NCBI GenBank assembly: GCA_024402505.1
Contig: JAKSTP010000017.1
Coordinates: 1-53,870, forward strand
Direction: 5' to 3'
Length of the DNA stretch: 53,870 nt
Source: Treponema sp.
Lineage (GTDB): Bacteria; Spirochaetota; Spirochaetia; Treponematales; Treponemataceae
The notes below the pieces were generated by a model. That model was not told where the DNA came from. It worked only from the letters and a program-made list of their open reading frames with translations, and did not search any database. Shown one piece after another: positions 15,379 through 22,598 of this stretch. The number at the start of each line of letters is the position of its first letter. The stretch's first letter is position 1. The translations under genes were made by a program, and so were the position numbers.

Positions 15379-16080
15379 TTATTTTAATAATTGTGTTTTT
15401 TTCTTTACAACTATTTGCTTTTGTTGTTCTGGAAGTTCTTTAAAATCGAATAAACACTGTCTAAGATATTCATTACCTGGATGGTCAATTTCATATCCCA
15501 TCATCATTCCAAAAAAACAGGAAATTGGATTATAAGTAGATAACCATTCATTATTTCCTTTTATGGCATCATTTATTTTCTTATTAAATAATTCTATACA
15601 TTCTACAAACTGATTTTCTAACATTATTTTTTGGTCTTCTGTAATCAGAGTTGAAAAAAACTTACTATCTTTTAACTGTTGATATATAGTAAGTAAAAAA
15701 GAAATACTATCTTTCCAAACTTGAGGATCTCCACTTTGATTATTATTTTTTAGATCAAAAATCAATGCATATATGCCTTCACTGATATTTTCTGCAACAC
15801 GAGAAAAATTTGTTGCCTGAACTGATGAAATTTTTTCACTTTCATTTGTAAATTTTATTCCATTCAGATTAAAAATGATTTTGTTTGCTACAAGAGAATT
15901 AATTTTATAATTCAGCATATCAACCTTCTCTGATAACAATAACTGATTCTGTTGGAAATATAAAACTTCTCTACTTAAATTATTTATATCATTAAGGAAA
16001 TTATCTCCAAGTTTTATTTGTTTACAAATTTTTCCATTTTTATGTTTCTTTATAATTACAGCTTCAAATTCTTTTACCAT
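15379..16080 (-). CDS. Unknown protein coupled to hsdS
   Basis: This 233-aa, mostly helical protein is of unrecognised family. Its start MVKEFEAVIIKKHKNGKICKQ is basic. A predicted coiled-coil (LSREVLYFQQNQLLLSEKVDMLNYKI) and a helical region with FFGMMMGYEIDHPGNEYL follow. Its ATG directly abuts the hsdS TAA and uses a GAGG inside the hsdS end, so translation is coupled to hsdS. It is more AT-rich than hsdR and hsdM. It lies between intact hsdS and the remnant hsdS 3' end, as inserted cargo would. Function is unknown; a modifier of the RM complex, an anti-restriction factor or an independent defence protein are all open. Confidence 0.55.
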   Translation of the reverse strand: MVKEFEAVIIKKHKNGKICKQIKLGDNFLNDINNLSREVLYFQQNQLLLSEKVDMLNYKINSLVANKIIFNLNGIKFTNESEKISSVQATNFSRVAENISEGIYALIFDLKNNNQSGDPQVWKDSISFLLTIYQQLKDSKFFSTLITEDQKIMLENQFVECIELFNKKINDAIKGNNEWLSTYNPISCFFGMMMGYEIDHPGNEYLRQCLFDFKELPEQQKQIVVKKKTQLLK

Positions 16081-17298
16081 TTATTTTACCTCAATCTGGC
16101 CATTCATTAAGAGTGGAAGAAGATAATCACGAAGTTTTGTGAGTTCTTCGTTTTCTTCATTTAATTTTGATTGTTTCTCAAATATTTCATTTCCAATTAT
16201 ATCGAAAGCATCAATTACTTCTTGTTTTGGAATTACAACTTGTAGACCAAATAAGTCATCTTTAGTGATTGAACCAAATGTGGTTCCGATTGAATCTAGT
16301 AATTCAAACTGTCTTTGAAAATTTCGCATTATGCAATATAGAAATGAGATTGATTTTGTTTTTGAGTTTAATGCTGCCAAACCACGTCCAATACAACAAT
16401 CAGTATTAGCTATGTTTAATGTTCCAACAGGAGCTCTTACACTCATCAAAATATCATTTACTTTTGCAAATCTAGTTGGGGCGGTTGTATAAACTCTGAT
16501 TGATGGAGAACGCGTGCCAAAGTCTGTGCTTCCTTGATAAAAAATTGTTCCTTCGCCATTTTCATTATATGATTCACCATTTGGAGATTGCCCCATTGTA
16601 ATATTTGCTATTTCACTCAGTCTTCCAACTTCCCATCCTGCAGGAATTTCTCTTTTGAGGACTTGGTTGTATTCCATTTTGCCGCCGGAGGTTTTGTAGG
16701 GGTTGCCGTTGGCATCTGGGAAGTCGAACTGGGTAAACCAATAGTCGTAAACTGTTTTTACCATGTTTTCCAGTTCGCTGTTTGTTTTATTGTTCAAGGC
16801 AATTTTGTCATCAATGCAAGAAAGCACATCAGCAATTTTCTTTTGAGTTGAAAAGTCGGGAAGATTTAATTCTAATTTTCCCAAATCCCCAGGATTTATT
16901 GATGGATAAGATGAAACAGAATTTTCTGCAATTGTACTTAAATATGATGTAATATCATTTTTTGTTAAAGCATAATAAAGATATTGAGCATCAACATTAT
17001 TAGGATTTTTTATATCTAATGTTGTAAAACCTGTTGAAACAATCATATTTATTTCAGGATTTTTAAGAATACCATAGTGTTTTTGATTAGGTCGAACAGT
17101 TGAATAAATAATTGTATTATTCTTTACTCTTCGTTGAGCTCGACTTGGAGCATCTATTCTTTTGATTTCTTGAAGTGTATCAATTTTATTCTCTGTAATA
17201 TTAGCAGTGTCTAAGTAGATAATATTTTCGAAAACATCATTTTTCTTTAATGTCTGAATATTTAAGTCGCAGATATCAGCAATTTTTACTTTATTCAA
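16081..17298 (-). CDS. hsdS: Type I restriction-modification specificity subunit
   Basis: HsdS recognises the split DNA target of the RM enzyme. This 405-aa protein has two target-recognition domains separated by conserved helices: TRD1 ends near QKKIADVLSCIDDKIALNN, and TRD2 starts near EIPAGWEVGRLSEIANITMGQSPNG and closes with ELTKLRDYLLPLLMNGQIEV. Each TRD-helix pair reads as intact. The start is TTG at 17298: an in-frame TAA is two codons upstream, and GAGG sits nine bases before the TTG. It is separated from hsdR by a GC-rich spacer. Its 3' end is duplicated in degraded form at 15290-15346. Confidence 0.95.
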   Translation of the reverse strand: MNKVKIADICDLNIQTLKKNDVFENIIYLDTANITENKIDTLQEIKRIDAPSRAQRRVKNNTIIYSTVRPNQKHYGILKNPEINMIVSTGFTTLDIKNPNNVDAQYLYYALTKNDITSYLSTIAENSVSSYPSINPGDLGKLELNLPDFSTQKKIADVLSCIDDKIALNNKTNSELENMVKTVYDYWFTQFDFPDANGNPYKTSGGKMEYNQVLKREIPAGWEVGRLSEIANITMGQSPNGESYNENGEGTIFYQGSTDFGTRSPSIRVYTTAPTRFAKVNDILMSVRAPVGTLNIANTDCCIGRGLAALNSKTKSISFLYCIMRNFQRQFELLDSIGTTFGSITKDDLFGLQVVIPKQEVIDAFDIIGNEIFEKQSKLNEENEELTKLRDYLLPLLMNGQIEVK

Positions 17299-17330
17299 TT
17301 CTTAATTCCTCATTCTTAATTCATAATTAC

Positions 17331-17407
17331 CACACGGGGCGTTGCGGGGTGTCCCCGCAGAAGGGGTAGCGACCAACGAAGTGGGCGCGCAGGGGAAGGC
17401 TTTCCCC
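17331..17407. repeat. GC-rich stem-loop element between hsdR and hsdS
   Basis: This patch is strikingly GC-rich within AT-rich DNA. It contains a perfect 7-bp stem, TGCGGGG-TGT-CCCCGCA (17343-17359), and a second one, GGGGAA-GGCT-TTCCCC (17392-17407), plus more G-runs. It could be a terminator or attenuator between hsdR and hsdS, or a dispersed repeat element. Confidence 0.6.
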
Positions 17408-17410
17408 TCC

Positions 17411-20400
17411 TTATATCACCATCTCTGCAAAATATTCATTCTCAATTAATTTAGTCATGTTTACTACCTGTGGCAGGGTAAAGGTGACTTTTTGCTGCTG
17501 CAATTCTGGTATTACAAAGGCTTTTAGCTGGCCGTCAAAGTAAGCCTCGTTGTTTATAACATTTGAATTTGTCAAAAGCAGATTATCGGTTTTGTATTTT
17601 ATGTTCAACAGAATCTGCTGAAGCAATGTGTCGCTTGGAATAAGTGGCGGCGGTGTTTCTTTCATTCGCTTGTGGATTCGCATGAACTTGGCATCTCCGT
17701 TGTACTTATTGCAAAGTGTCTGGTCTTTCTGATTTTTCTGGTCGATTTTCTTTTTGAGTTCTTCCAGTTCTTTGATTGACTGCTGCATGTCATCGGCAGT
17801 AAGTTCTTCAATATTCTTTTTGGCCATGACCCGTTTAAGTTCCTCGAATAATGAAATGTATTCAGGATCTTTTGGGTCTAGGTTTCTGGTAAAGGCTTTT
17901 CTTGTTTTTTCTGCGGTTTCCTGCCATTTATCTGCAATTGTAAGTTCTTCTTCGCCAATCTTTATGAAGGAGAATTTAATTTCATCCAATGCGGTATTTA
18001 ACAGTGCCTGTGTATCGGCTGAATCTACAAGGCTTGAACTGAAGTTCTTGTTGAATATTATGCGTTCAACTTCACTTGCCAAAGACTTTACTGTATTTAT
18101 ATCAATCTTCTGTGTAATCTCATCAAAACCTTGCAGGCGGGCAACGTTGTAGAGAACTTTATAATCTTCCAAAGCCTGTCGGATTTTTGTAAGTTCTGGT
18201 TTGTCCAAAACTCCAATGCTCTGAGAAAAGGCTTCTATATCGCTTGTATCGTAATCAAAAAGAATGTCTTTAATTTCTATAAGGCGTTTTTCAATCTCTT
18301 CTGCATCATAGAAAAGCTGGCTGTAGTTTTCAAACTCATCGCCAAGTTCTTCTTTAAGTTCGTTGTAGTATTCCTGATTCGCCTTATCAAATTCTTTACG
18401 GATATCTGCAAAGTCTACAATGTAACCGTAATGGAATGTTTTATAAGGTCTGTTTACTCGGGTAAGTGTCTGCAGCAGACTGTGGTCTTTTACTACACGG
18501 CCAAGATACATTTTCTTTAAGCGTGGAGCATCAAAACCTGTAAGGAGCATGTTGTAGACTACAAGAAAATCTATCTTTCCAGCTTTAAAGTCATCTCGTT
18601 CCTGTTCGCGGGTTTCTTTATCATCAACATCGTGAAGGATGAGTGCTTTTGTGATTGTCTTATAATTCTGCAGTTCTTCATAAATTGCCTTTGCCTGTTC
18701 GCTGGAATCTGCAACAATCATGGCTCCGATTGTGTCATCGCCTAAAGCAATTTTTGATTTTAAGAAATCTCCCACAATGTATTCTGTAAGAGGTGCAACA
18801 TATTTTGGATGAGCAAAAAGATCTTTTTTCTGAATGCTGCCTTTTATGGTTTCAAGTTCATCAAGTACGGAACGGAGTTTTGTTTTATAAGAAGTTTCAA
18901 TTGCTTCACGAATAAGGCGGACTGTGTAGCCGTCTTTGATGGAATTGTTATACCAGTATTTGTGGATGTAACCGCCGAAAATGTCTTTTGAATTAAAGTG
19001 AACAGTCTTCTTTGAAGCTGTTGCATCTGTTGTTTTTGCATTAAGAAGCGGTGTTCCTGTAAGAGCAATCAAAACGGCGTTCTTATCCGAATTGAAAAGA
19101 TTTGCTAAGAATGAACCTGTTGGATTGTAGCTTCGGTGAGCTTCGTCCATAAAGTAAACTCTCTGAACATCAATATCATAATCGTTTGCCGTTGCAACAG
19201 ATTCTTCGCTGAACTTCTGGATGTTTACAACAGTAATGGTATCTTGTCCGTTTACGGATTTAGATACTTTTGAAATGTTGGAAACAAATTCATTTTTAGA
19301 GTTTACAAGGTCAACAGAAAGTCCACGGGCAATGAATTCATTCTTTGCCTGTGTCATAAGGTCGAGGCGGTCTACAATGAAAAAGAAACGAACTGGCTTA
19401 TGAAGTTTTGCATAATAATCTTTTAAGAACTTGGTTACGAAGTAAGCAAGGGCTGTTTTTCCAGAGCCTTGTGTGTGCCAGATAATTCCTTTTACCTGTG
19501 GAATCTGCTGAATACGGGCATCTTCAATTCGTTTATGAATTGCTTTTGTAGCAAACATCTGAGGATAACGCATAATGTGTTTTTCCAGATGTTTGATACC
19601 ATTTTTATCTGTTCGTTCTACATAGGCTAAGCCGTATTGGAGAATAAACAAAAGGCGCTCACGATTACAAAGAGAAGTTAGTATTCTGTTTGTTGGAGTG
19701 AAAGGTTCTCTATCTTTGAGATAATAACTTTGAGTTTTTATTTCAGGATGATTATTGTCTTTAAGTATTAAATCTTCTGTTGGATCAAAGTCTGTGCTGA
19801 GAGCTGCAAAAGCTGGTGATGGTTCGTGTTTGAAATCTTCATCTTCTTCACGGAAGTGATTGAAAAATGGCTTTGAATAACTGGCAGTTGCATAGAATGC
19901 ACCGAAGAGATTGTCTAAATCATCATCTTCGTATTCCATGTTATTTGAGAAAATCATCAGCTGAGTAATGTTGATGAACTTTCGGAAGGTCTTGTTCTGT
20001 TGGCGTTTAATCATACGATTATACTCAGCAATCATACCTTCTTTATTGTTTGGCTTTTTTACTTCTATAAAAACAAGCGGAATACCATTTATCAAAAGTG
20101 TGATGTCTGGGCGGAAGTTATCGTCGCAATCATGTTTTTGATAAGTGAGTTCGGTAACAACATTGTAAGTGTTGTTATCTGGATTCTCAAAATCAATGAG
20201 TTTGATTTTATTTGGATAGCCGTCAACTTCAATCCCATCTATGAGGAAGTTGTAAAACTTACGGCCAAGGTCTTCATTGTCGAGGGAATCTGAAATTTTA
20301 TTTACAACTGTTTGTGTTCCAAGGGATTGAGAAAGAAACTCCAGAAGAAGCTTAGCAGATGCTTCATCATAATCTGTATTATTTATATGGGAAATAGATT

Positions 20401-20554
20401 CTTTGAAAATATCTAAAAAGATATTTGTATCCTGGTCTATAAGTTTTCCTTCTTTGAGATAATCTTTTAATGAAATGTAGTTATAGCCTAAACGTGTACA
20501 ATGAAATAAGGCTGGTAACTTAACGCGAGTATCTTCGCTTGGTGATTTAACCAT
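17411..20554 (-). CDS. hsdR: Type I restriction enzyme, DNA-translocating nuclease subunit
   Basis: HsdR (1047 aa) cuts DNA after ATP-driven translocation. The PD-(D/E)xK nuclease is at D150, E164 and K166 (RPDITLLING...VFIEVKK). Superfamily 2 helicase motifs follow: Walker A HTQGSGKT (~360-367), DEAH (~470-473), TGTP (~498) and the late LLTGFDAP. The C-terminal helical part (IKELEELKKKIDQKNQ) would contact HsdM/HsdS. All motifs look intact. The promoter is probably leaderless: TGC-TATAAT lies seven bases before the ATG with no Shine-Dalgarno. It is the first gene of the island and is separated from mnmA by the right-hand flanking repeat. Confidence 0.96.
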   Translation of the reverse strand: MVKSPSEDTRVKLPALFHCTRLGYNYISLKDYLKEGKLIDQDTNIFLDIFKESISHINNTDYDEASAKLLLEFLSQSLGTQTVVNKISDSLDNEDLGRKFYNFLIDGIEVDGYPNKIKLIDFENPDNNTYNVVTELTYQKHDCDDNFRPDITLLINGIPLVFIEVKKPNNKEGMIAEYNRMIKRQQNKTFRKFINITQLMIFSNNMEYEDDDLDNLFGAFYATASYSKPFFNHFREEDEDFKHEPSPAFAALSTDFDPTEDLILKDNNHPEIKTQSYYLKDREPFTPTNRILTSLCNRERLLFILQYGLAYVERTDKNGIKHLEKHIMRYPQMFATKAIHKRIEDARIQQIPQVKGIIWHTQGSGKTALAYFVTKFLKDYYAKLHKPVRFFFIVDRLDLMTQAKNEFIARGLSVDLVNSKNEFVSNISKVSKSVNGQDTITVVNIQKFSEESVATANDYDIDVQRVYFMDEAHRSYNPTGSFLANLFNSDKNAVLIALTGTPLLNAKTTDATASKKTVHFNSKDIFGGYIHKYWYNNSIKDGYTVRLIREAIETSYKTKLRSVLDELETIKGSIQKKDLFAHPKYVAPLTEYIVGDFLKSKIALGDDTIGAMIVADSSEQAKAIYEELQNYKTITKALILHDVDDKETREQERDDFKAGKIDFLVVYNMLLTGFDAPRLKKMYLGRVVKDHSLLQTLTRVNRPYKTFHYGYIVDFADIRKEFDKANQEYYNELKEELGDEFENYSQLFYDAEEIEKRLIEIKDILFDYDTSDIEAFSQSIGVLDKPELTKIRQALEDYKVLYNVARLQGFDEITQKIDINTVKSLASEVERIIFNKNFSSSLVDSADTQALLNTALDEIKFSFIKIGEEELTIADKWQETAEKTRKAFTRNLDPKDPEYISLFEELKRVMAKKNIEELTADDMQQSIKELEELKKKIDQKNQKDQTLCNKYNGDAKFMRIHKRMKETPPPLIPSDTLLQQILLNIKYKTDNLLLTNSNVINNEAYFDGQLKAFVIPELQQQKVTFTLPQVVNMTKLIENEYFAEMVI

Positions 20555-20561
20555 AATAATT

Positions 20562-20567
20562 ATTATA
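20562..20567 (-). promoter_or_regulatory. Extended -10 box (TGC-TATAAT) of hsdR, leaderless start
   Basis: Minus-strand TGC-TATAAT is followed by seven bases and the hsdR ATG. A candidate -35, TTAGAC, lies 17 bp upstream. No Shine-Dalgarno sequence is present. Confidence 0.55.
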
Positions 20568-20627
20568 GCATAAAAACACGATGAGTCTAAAATAAATGTG
20601 CAATAATTAAAAATGCATACAATTTAT

Positions 20628-20654
20628 TGGACCCGCTTGGGTCCATTTTTTTTA
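20628..20654. terminator. Stem-loop; right copy of the island-flanking 27-bp repeat
   Basis: TGGACCC-GCTT-GGGTCCA is followed by eight T on the plus strand. It differs from 9282-9308 by one base. The final TTA is the mnmA stop codon in reverse. No plus-strand gene ends here, which fits a duplicated or displaced copy more than an ordinary terminator, although the hairpin may still end mnmA transcripts. Confidence 0.8.
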
Positions 20655-21848
20655 TTTTACAACTCTAGTTATTATTCCACCGCCAATTATTACACCGTCT
20701 TTGTAGAGTACGGCGCTCTGACCGCAGGCTACGGCTCTTTGAGGCTCAGCAAACATGATTTTCCATGGCTGGCCCTTGTACTGCATTTCGTCCTTACCAT
20801 CAGAATCTTTTTCAGGATCGTAACGGCTGATTTTACAGAGGACCGGCTTACTGGCAAGGCGAATCTTTACCAGTGCTTCAATTTCTTCGGCAGGTTCAAT
20901 ATTTCCAGGCCATACAAAATCATCTGCAATAAGTCCAGGTGAATTAAGATCTTCATTTTTTGCAAGAACCACAAGATTGTTTTTTGCATCAATTGAATGA
21001 ACATAAACAGGATAATTTACAGCCACTCCAAGTCCACGGCGCTGTCCTACAGTGTAATGTTCAATGCCCCGGTGACGGCCCAGTATGTGTCCGTCAAGAT
21101 CAATAATGTCACCAGGAACACTTTCCTTATCTGAAAAAAGTGCATCCCTGTATTCTTCCCCAACAAAATCCTGGCTTTCGGTACGGTTTGCTGCTTCAAG
21201 ATTTGCTTTTCGTGCCAGTTCAAACACTTCACTTTTCTTAAGTTCTGCCAGAGGGAACCGAACCTTTTCAAGCACCGATGAAGGCACCCGGTAAATAAAA
21301 TAGGTCTGATCCTTGCTCTGATCGGTTGCACCGCTTACCATGAAAGGCCGTTCCTCAGTTCCAAAAACCCCTGTTTCAGGACGAACAATTTTTGCATAGT
21401 GACCGGTACAGAAGTAATCGTATTTTATGCCAAGTTTATCTACAGCCTCGAGCATGGCTCCGAATTTAATGTTTCTATTGCACATGATACATGGATTGGG
21501 TGTTCTTCCGCTGCGGTACTCATCCTTGAAATACTCCAGCACTTTTTCCTTGTATTCATCTTTTACATCAACAACGTGATACTCAATGTCATGTTCCTTA
21601 CAGAATTTTTCACATTCGGCAATATTTTCTTCTTCTCCAGGACCATAACAGGCTTCTTTAATTTTAGTGCGGTTTGTATCATTTTTGATTTCAACAATGG
21701 ATCCGTCCCAAAGGCTCATTGTAACACCAATAACTCTGCAGCCTTTTTCCTTTAAGAGAAGTGCTGTAAGTGTGGAATCTACTCCACCGCTCATTCCTAC
21801 AAGTACTGTATCACCTGCTTTTGGCAGGTCCTGTGCTATATAATACAT
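20652..21848 (-). CDS. mnmA: tRNA 2-thiouridine(34) synthase MnmA
   Basis: MnmA thiolates U34 of tRNA-Lys, -Glu and -Gln using ATP and sulfur passed from a cysteine desulfurase. This 398-aa protein has the PP-loop SGGVDSTLTAL near the N-terminus, the catalytic cysteine in NPCIMCNRNIKFG, and DQSKDQTYF in the tRNA-binding part. It is 18 bp downstream of the Rrf2-type regulator gene in the same direction. In Bacillus subtilis the cysteine regulator gene cymR neighbours a desulfurase gene and mnmA, so this pairing supports a sulfur role for the regulator. AAGGA before the ATG is a fair Shine-Dalgarno. Confidence 0.95.
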   Translation of the reverse strand: MYYIAQDLPKAGDTVLVGMSGGVDSTLTALLLKEKGCRVIGVTMSLWDGSIVEIKNDTNRTKIKEACYGPGEEENIAECEKFCKEHDIEYHVVDVKDEYKEKVLEYFKDEYRSGRTPNPCIMCNRNIKFGAMLEAVDKLGIKYDYFCTGHYAKIVRPETGVFGTEERPFMVSGATDQSKDQTYFIYRVPSSVLEKVRFPLAELKKSEVFELARKANLEAANRTESQDFVGEEYRDALFSDKESVPGDIIDLDGHILGRHRGIEHYTVGQRRGLGVAVNYPVYVHSIDAKNNLVVLAKNEDLNSPGLIADDFVWPGNIEPAEEIEALVKIRLASKPVLCKISRYDPEKDSDGKDEMQYKGQPWKIMFAEPQRAVACGQSAVLYKDGVIIGGGIITRVVK

Positions 21849-21866
21849 TTTTCGTTCCTTTTTATG

Positions 21867-22283
21867 CTATTTGTCCACTTTTCCGCTGTTCAAATCCTCT
21901 ATGCTGATGCTGAAGAGGTAACCTTGAATAAGTGAATCAAGTTTTTTCCACATTGGAAGTGTCTTGCAGTCTGCAGCCTTTGCACACTGGTTTTCCTTGC
22001 AGTCCAGGCAGCTTACCGGTGCCAGAGATTCTTCTGTAAGTTTTAAGATGTCCCCAACCATAATTTCTGAAGCAGGTTTTACAAGTCTGTAGCCCCCGGT
22101 TTTTCCCCGCTGACCGTCAAGAAGTTCAGCCTTTACAAGCATGGCTACGATTGATTCTGCATACTTTAATGAGAGATTTTGTTTTTCAGAAAGTTCAGCA
22201 AGGCTTACCCGTTCAAAGGATTTCCTGCTGCTTAATTCAAGTACTATTCGAAGAGCATATCTTCCACGTGTTGATACAAGCAT
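21867..22283 (-). CDS. Rrf2/IscR/CymR-type transcriptional regulator
   Basis: This 138-aa winged-helix regulator starts MLVSTRGRYALRIVLEL, the canonical Rrf2 opening. The helix-turn-helix region is VSLAELSEKQNLSLKYAESIV, followed by the wing RGKTGGYRL. Near the C-terminus CLDCKENQCAKAADC gives C92, C95, C100 and C106, close to the IscR cysteine set, so an iron-sulfur cluster is possible. A 21-bp inverted repeat covers its own -35 and recurs at malY and metY (see operator entries), which suggests autoregulation and control of sulfur genes. The -10 lies six bases from the ATG, so the mRNA is predicted to be leaderless. CymR versus IscR identity cannot be settled by eye. Confidence 0.85.
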   Translation of the reverse strand: MLVSTRGRYALRIVLELSSRKSFERVSLAELSEKQNLSLKYAESIVAMLVKAELLDGQRGKTGGYRLVKPASEIMVGDILKLTEESLAPVSCLDCKENQCAKAADCKTLPMWKKLDSLIQGYLFSISIEDLNSGKVDK

Positions 22284-22289
22284 GCCCCT

Positions 22290-22318
22290 AGTATAATAAG
22301 ATTTATTCCTATGAGCAA
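22290..22318 (-). promoter_or_regulatory. Promoter of the Rrf2 gene, leaderless
   Basis: Minus strand TTGCTC (22313-22318), 17 bp, TATACT (22290-22295), then six bases and the ATG. The operator at 22306-22326 covers the -35, so binding should block the polymerase. Confidence 0.6.
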
Positions 22319-22326
22319 GGTAGGAT
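22306..22326. promoter_or_regulatory. Candidate Rrf2 operator, copy 1 (own promoter)
   Basis: TTCCTA-N9-TAGGAT, an inverted repeat whose core CCTA-N9-TAGG is shared exactly, including spacing, with 26074-26094 and 26207-26227. It overlaps the rrf2 -35. Confidence 0.65.
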
Positions 22327-22358
22327 TAAACTGTATTCCAGTGACTTGTCTCCCTAGA

Positions 22359-22387
22359 TTGACACTTCATCTTTTTTGTTATATTTT
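22359..22387 (+). promoter_or_regulatory. Promoter of the small ORF and mgtE
   Basis: A consensus -35, TTGACA (22359-22364), exactly 17 bp, then TATTTT (22382-22387). The start is predicted near 22394, giving a ~200-nt leader before mgtE that contains the 29-codon ORF. Confidence 0.65.
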
Positions 22388-22416
22388 TAGAAAATCTTAT
22401 TACATGGAGGAACCAT

Positions 22417-22506
22417 ATGCCTGACGGTAGTAGTAGTAGCGGCTCATATCCGGCGAATAAATTGCTAGACTGCTTTGGCTTTTCTGGTTCTTCACATCTT
22501 TTCTAA
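22417..22506 (+). CDS. 29-residue ORF in the mgtE leader
   Basis: This short ORF starts with ATG nine bases or fewer after a strong GGAGGAACC. It reads MPDGSSSSGSYP, then ANKLLDCFGF, then SGSSHLF and a stop. It is the first ORF after a consensus promoter and is followed 92 bp later by mgtE in the same direction. It could be a leader peptide whose translation senses magnesium, as the mgtA/mgtL and corA leaders do in enterics, or a small secreted or structural peptide. There is no obvious signal peptide. The near-perfect ribosome site and lack of another function for the leader support real translation. No family is recognised. Confidence 0.6.
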   Translation: MPDGSSSSGSYPANKLLDCFGFSGSSHLF

Positions 22507-22598
22507 ACCAAAACAATCTAACATTTCTATTTAAGCCTCATATGGGCCTTCTGTTTTAATCTAAAAAAATCTCAAACAAAGAAAAACAGGAGCATATC

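Noticed and set aside
15290..17298. Phase-variable hsdS switching by inversion
   Set aside because: The second hsdS sequence is a ~55-bp direct 3' fragment with no recombinase gene and no TRD, so it cannot swap specificity.
17754..18991. Several plus-strand ORFs inside hsdR
   Set aside because: They are frame shadows of hsdR, have no ribosome sites and lack recognisable protein patterns.
9306..20554. Prophage or integrative element
   Set aside because: No integrase, transposase, capsid or replication gene is visible. The island is not next to a tRNA gene; the only tRNA in the window is 33 kb away.
22394..22598. M-box (ykoK) magnesium riboswitch before mgtE
   Set aside because: The leader is only ~200 nt, contains an ORF, and lacks the conserved M-box helices that I would recognise.
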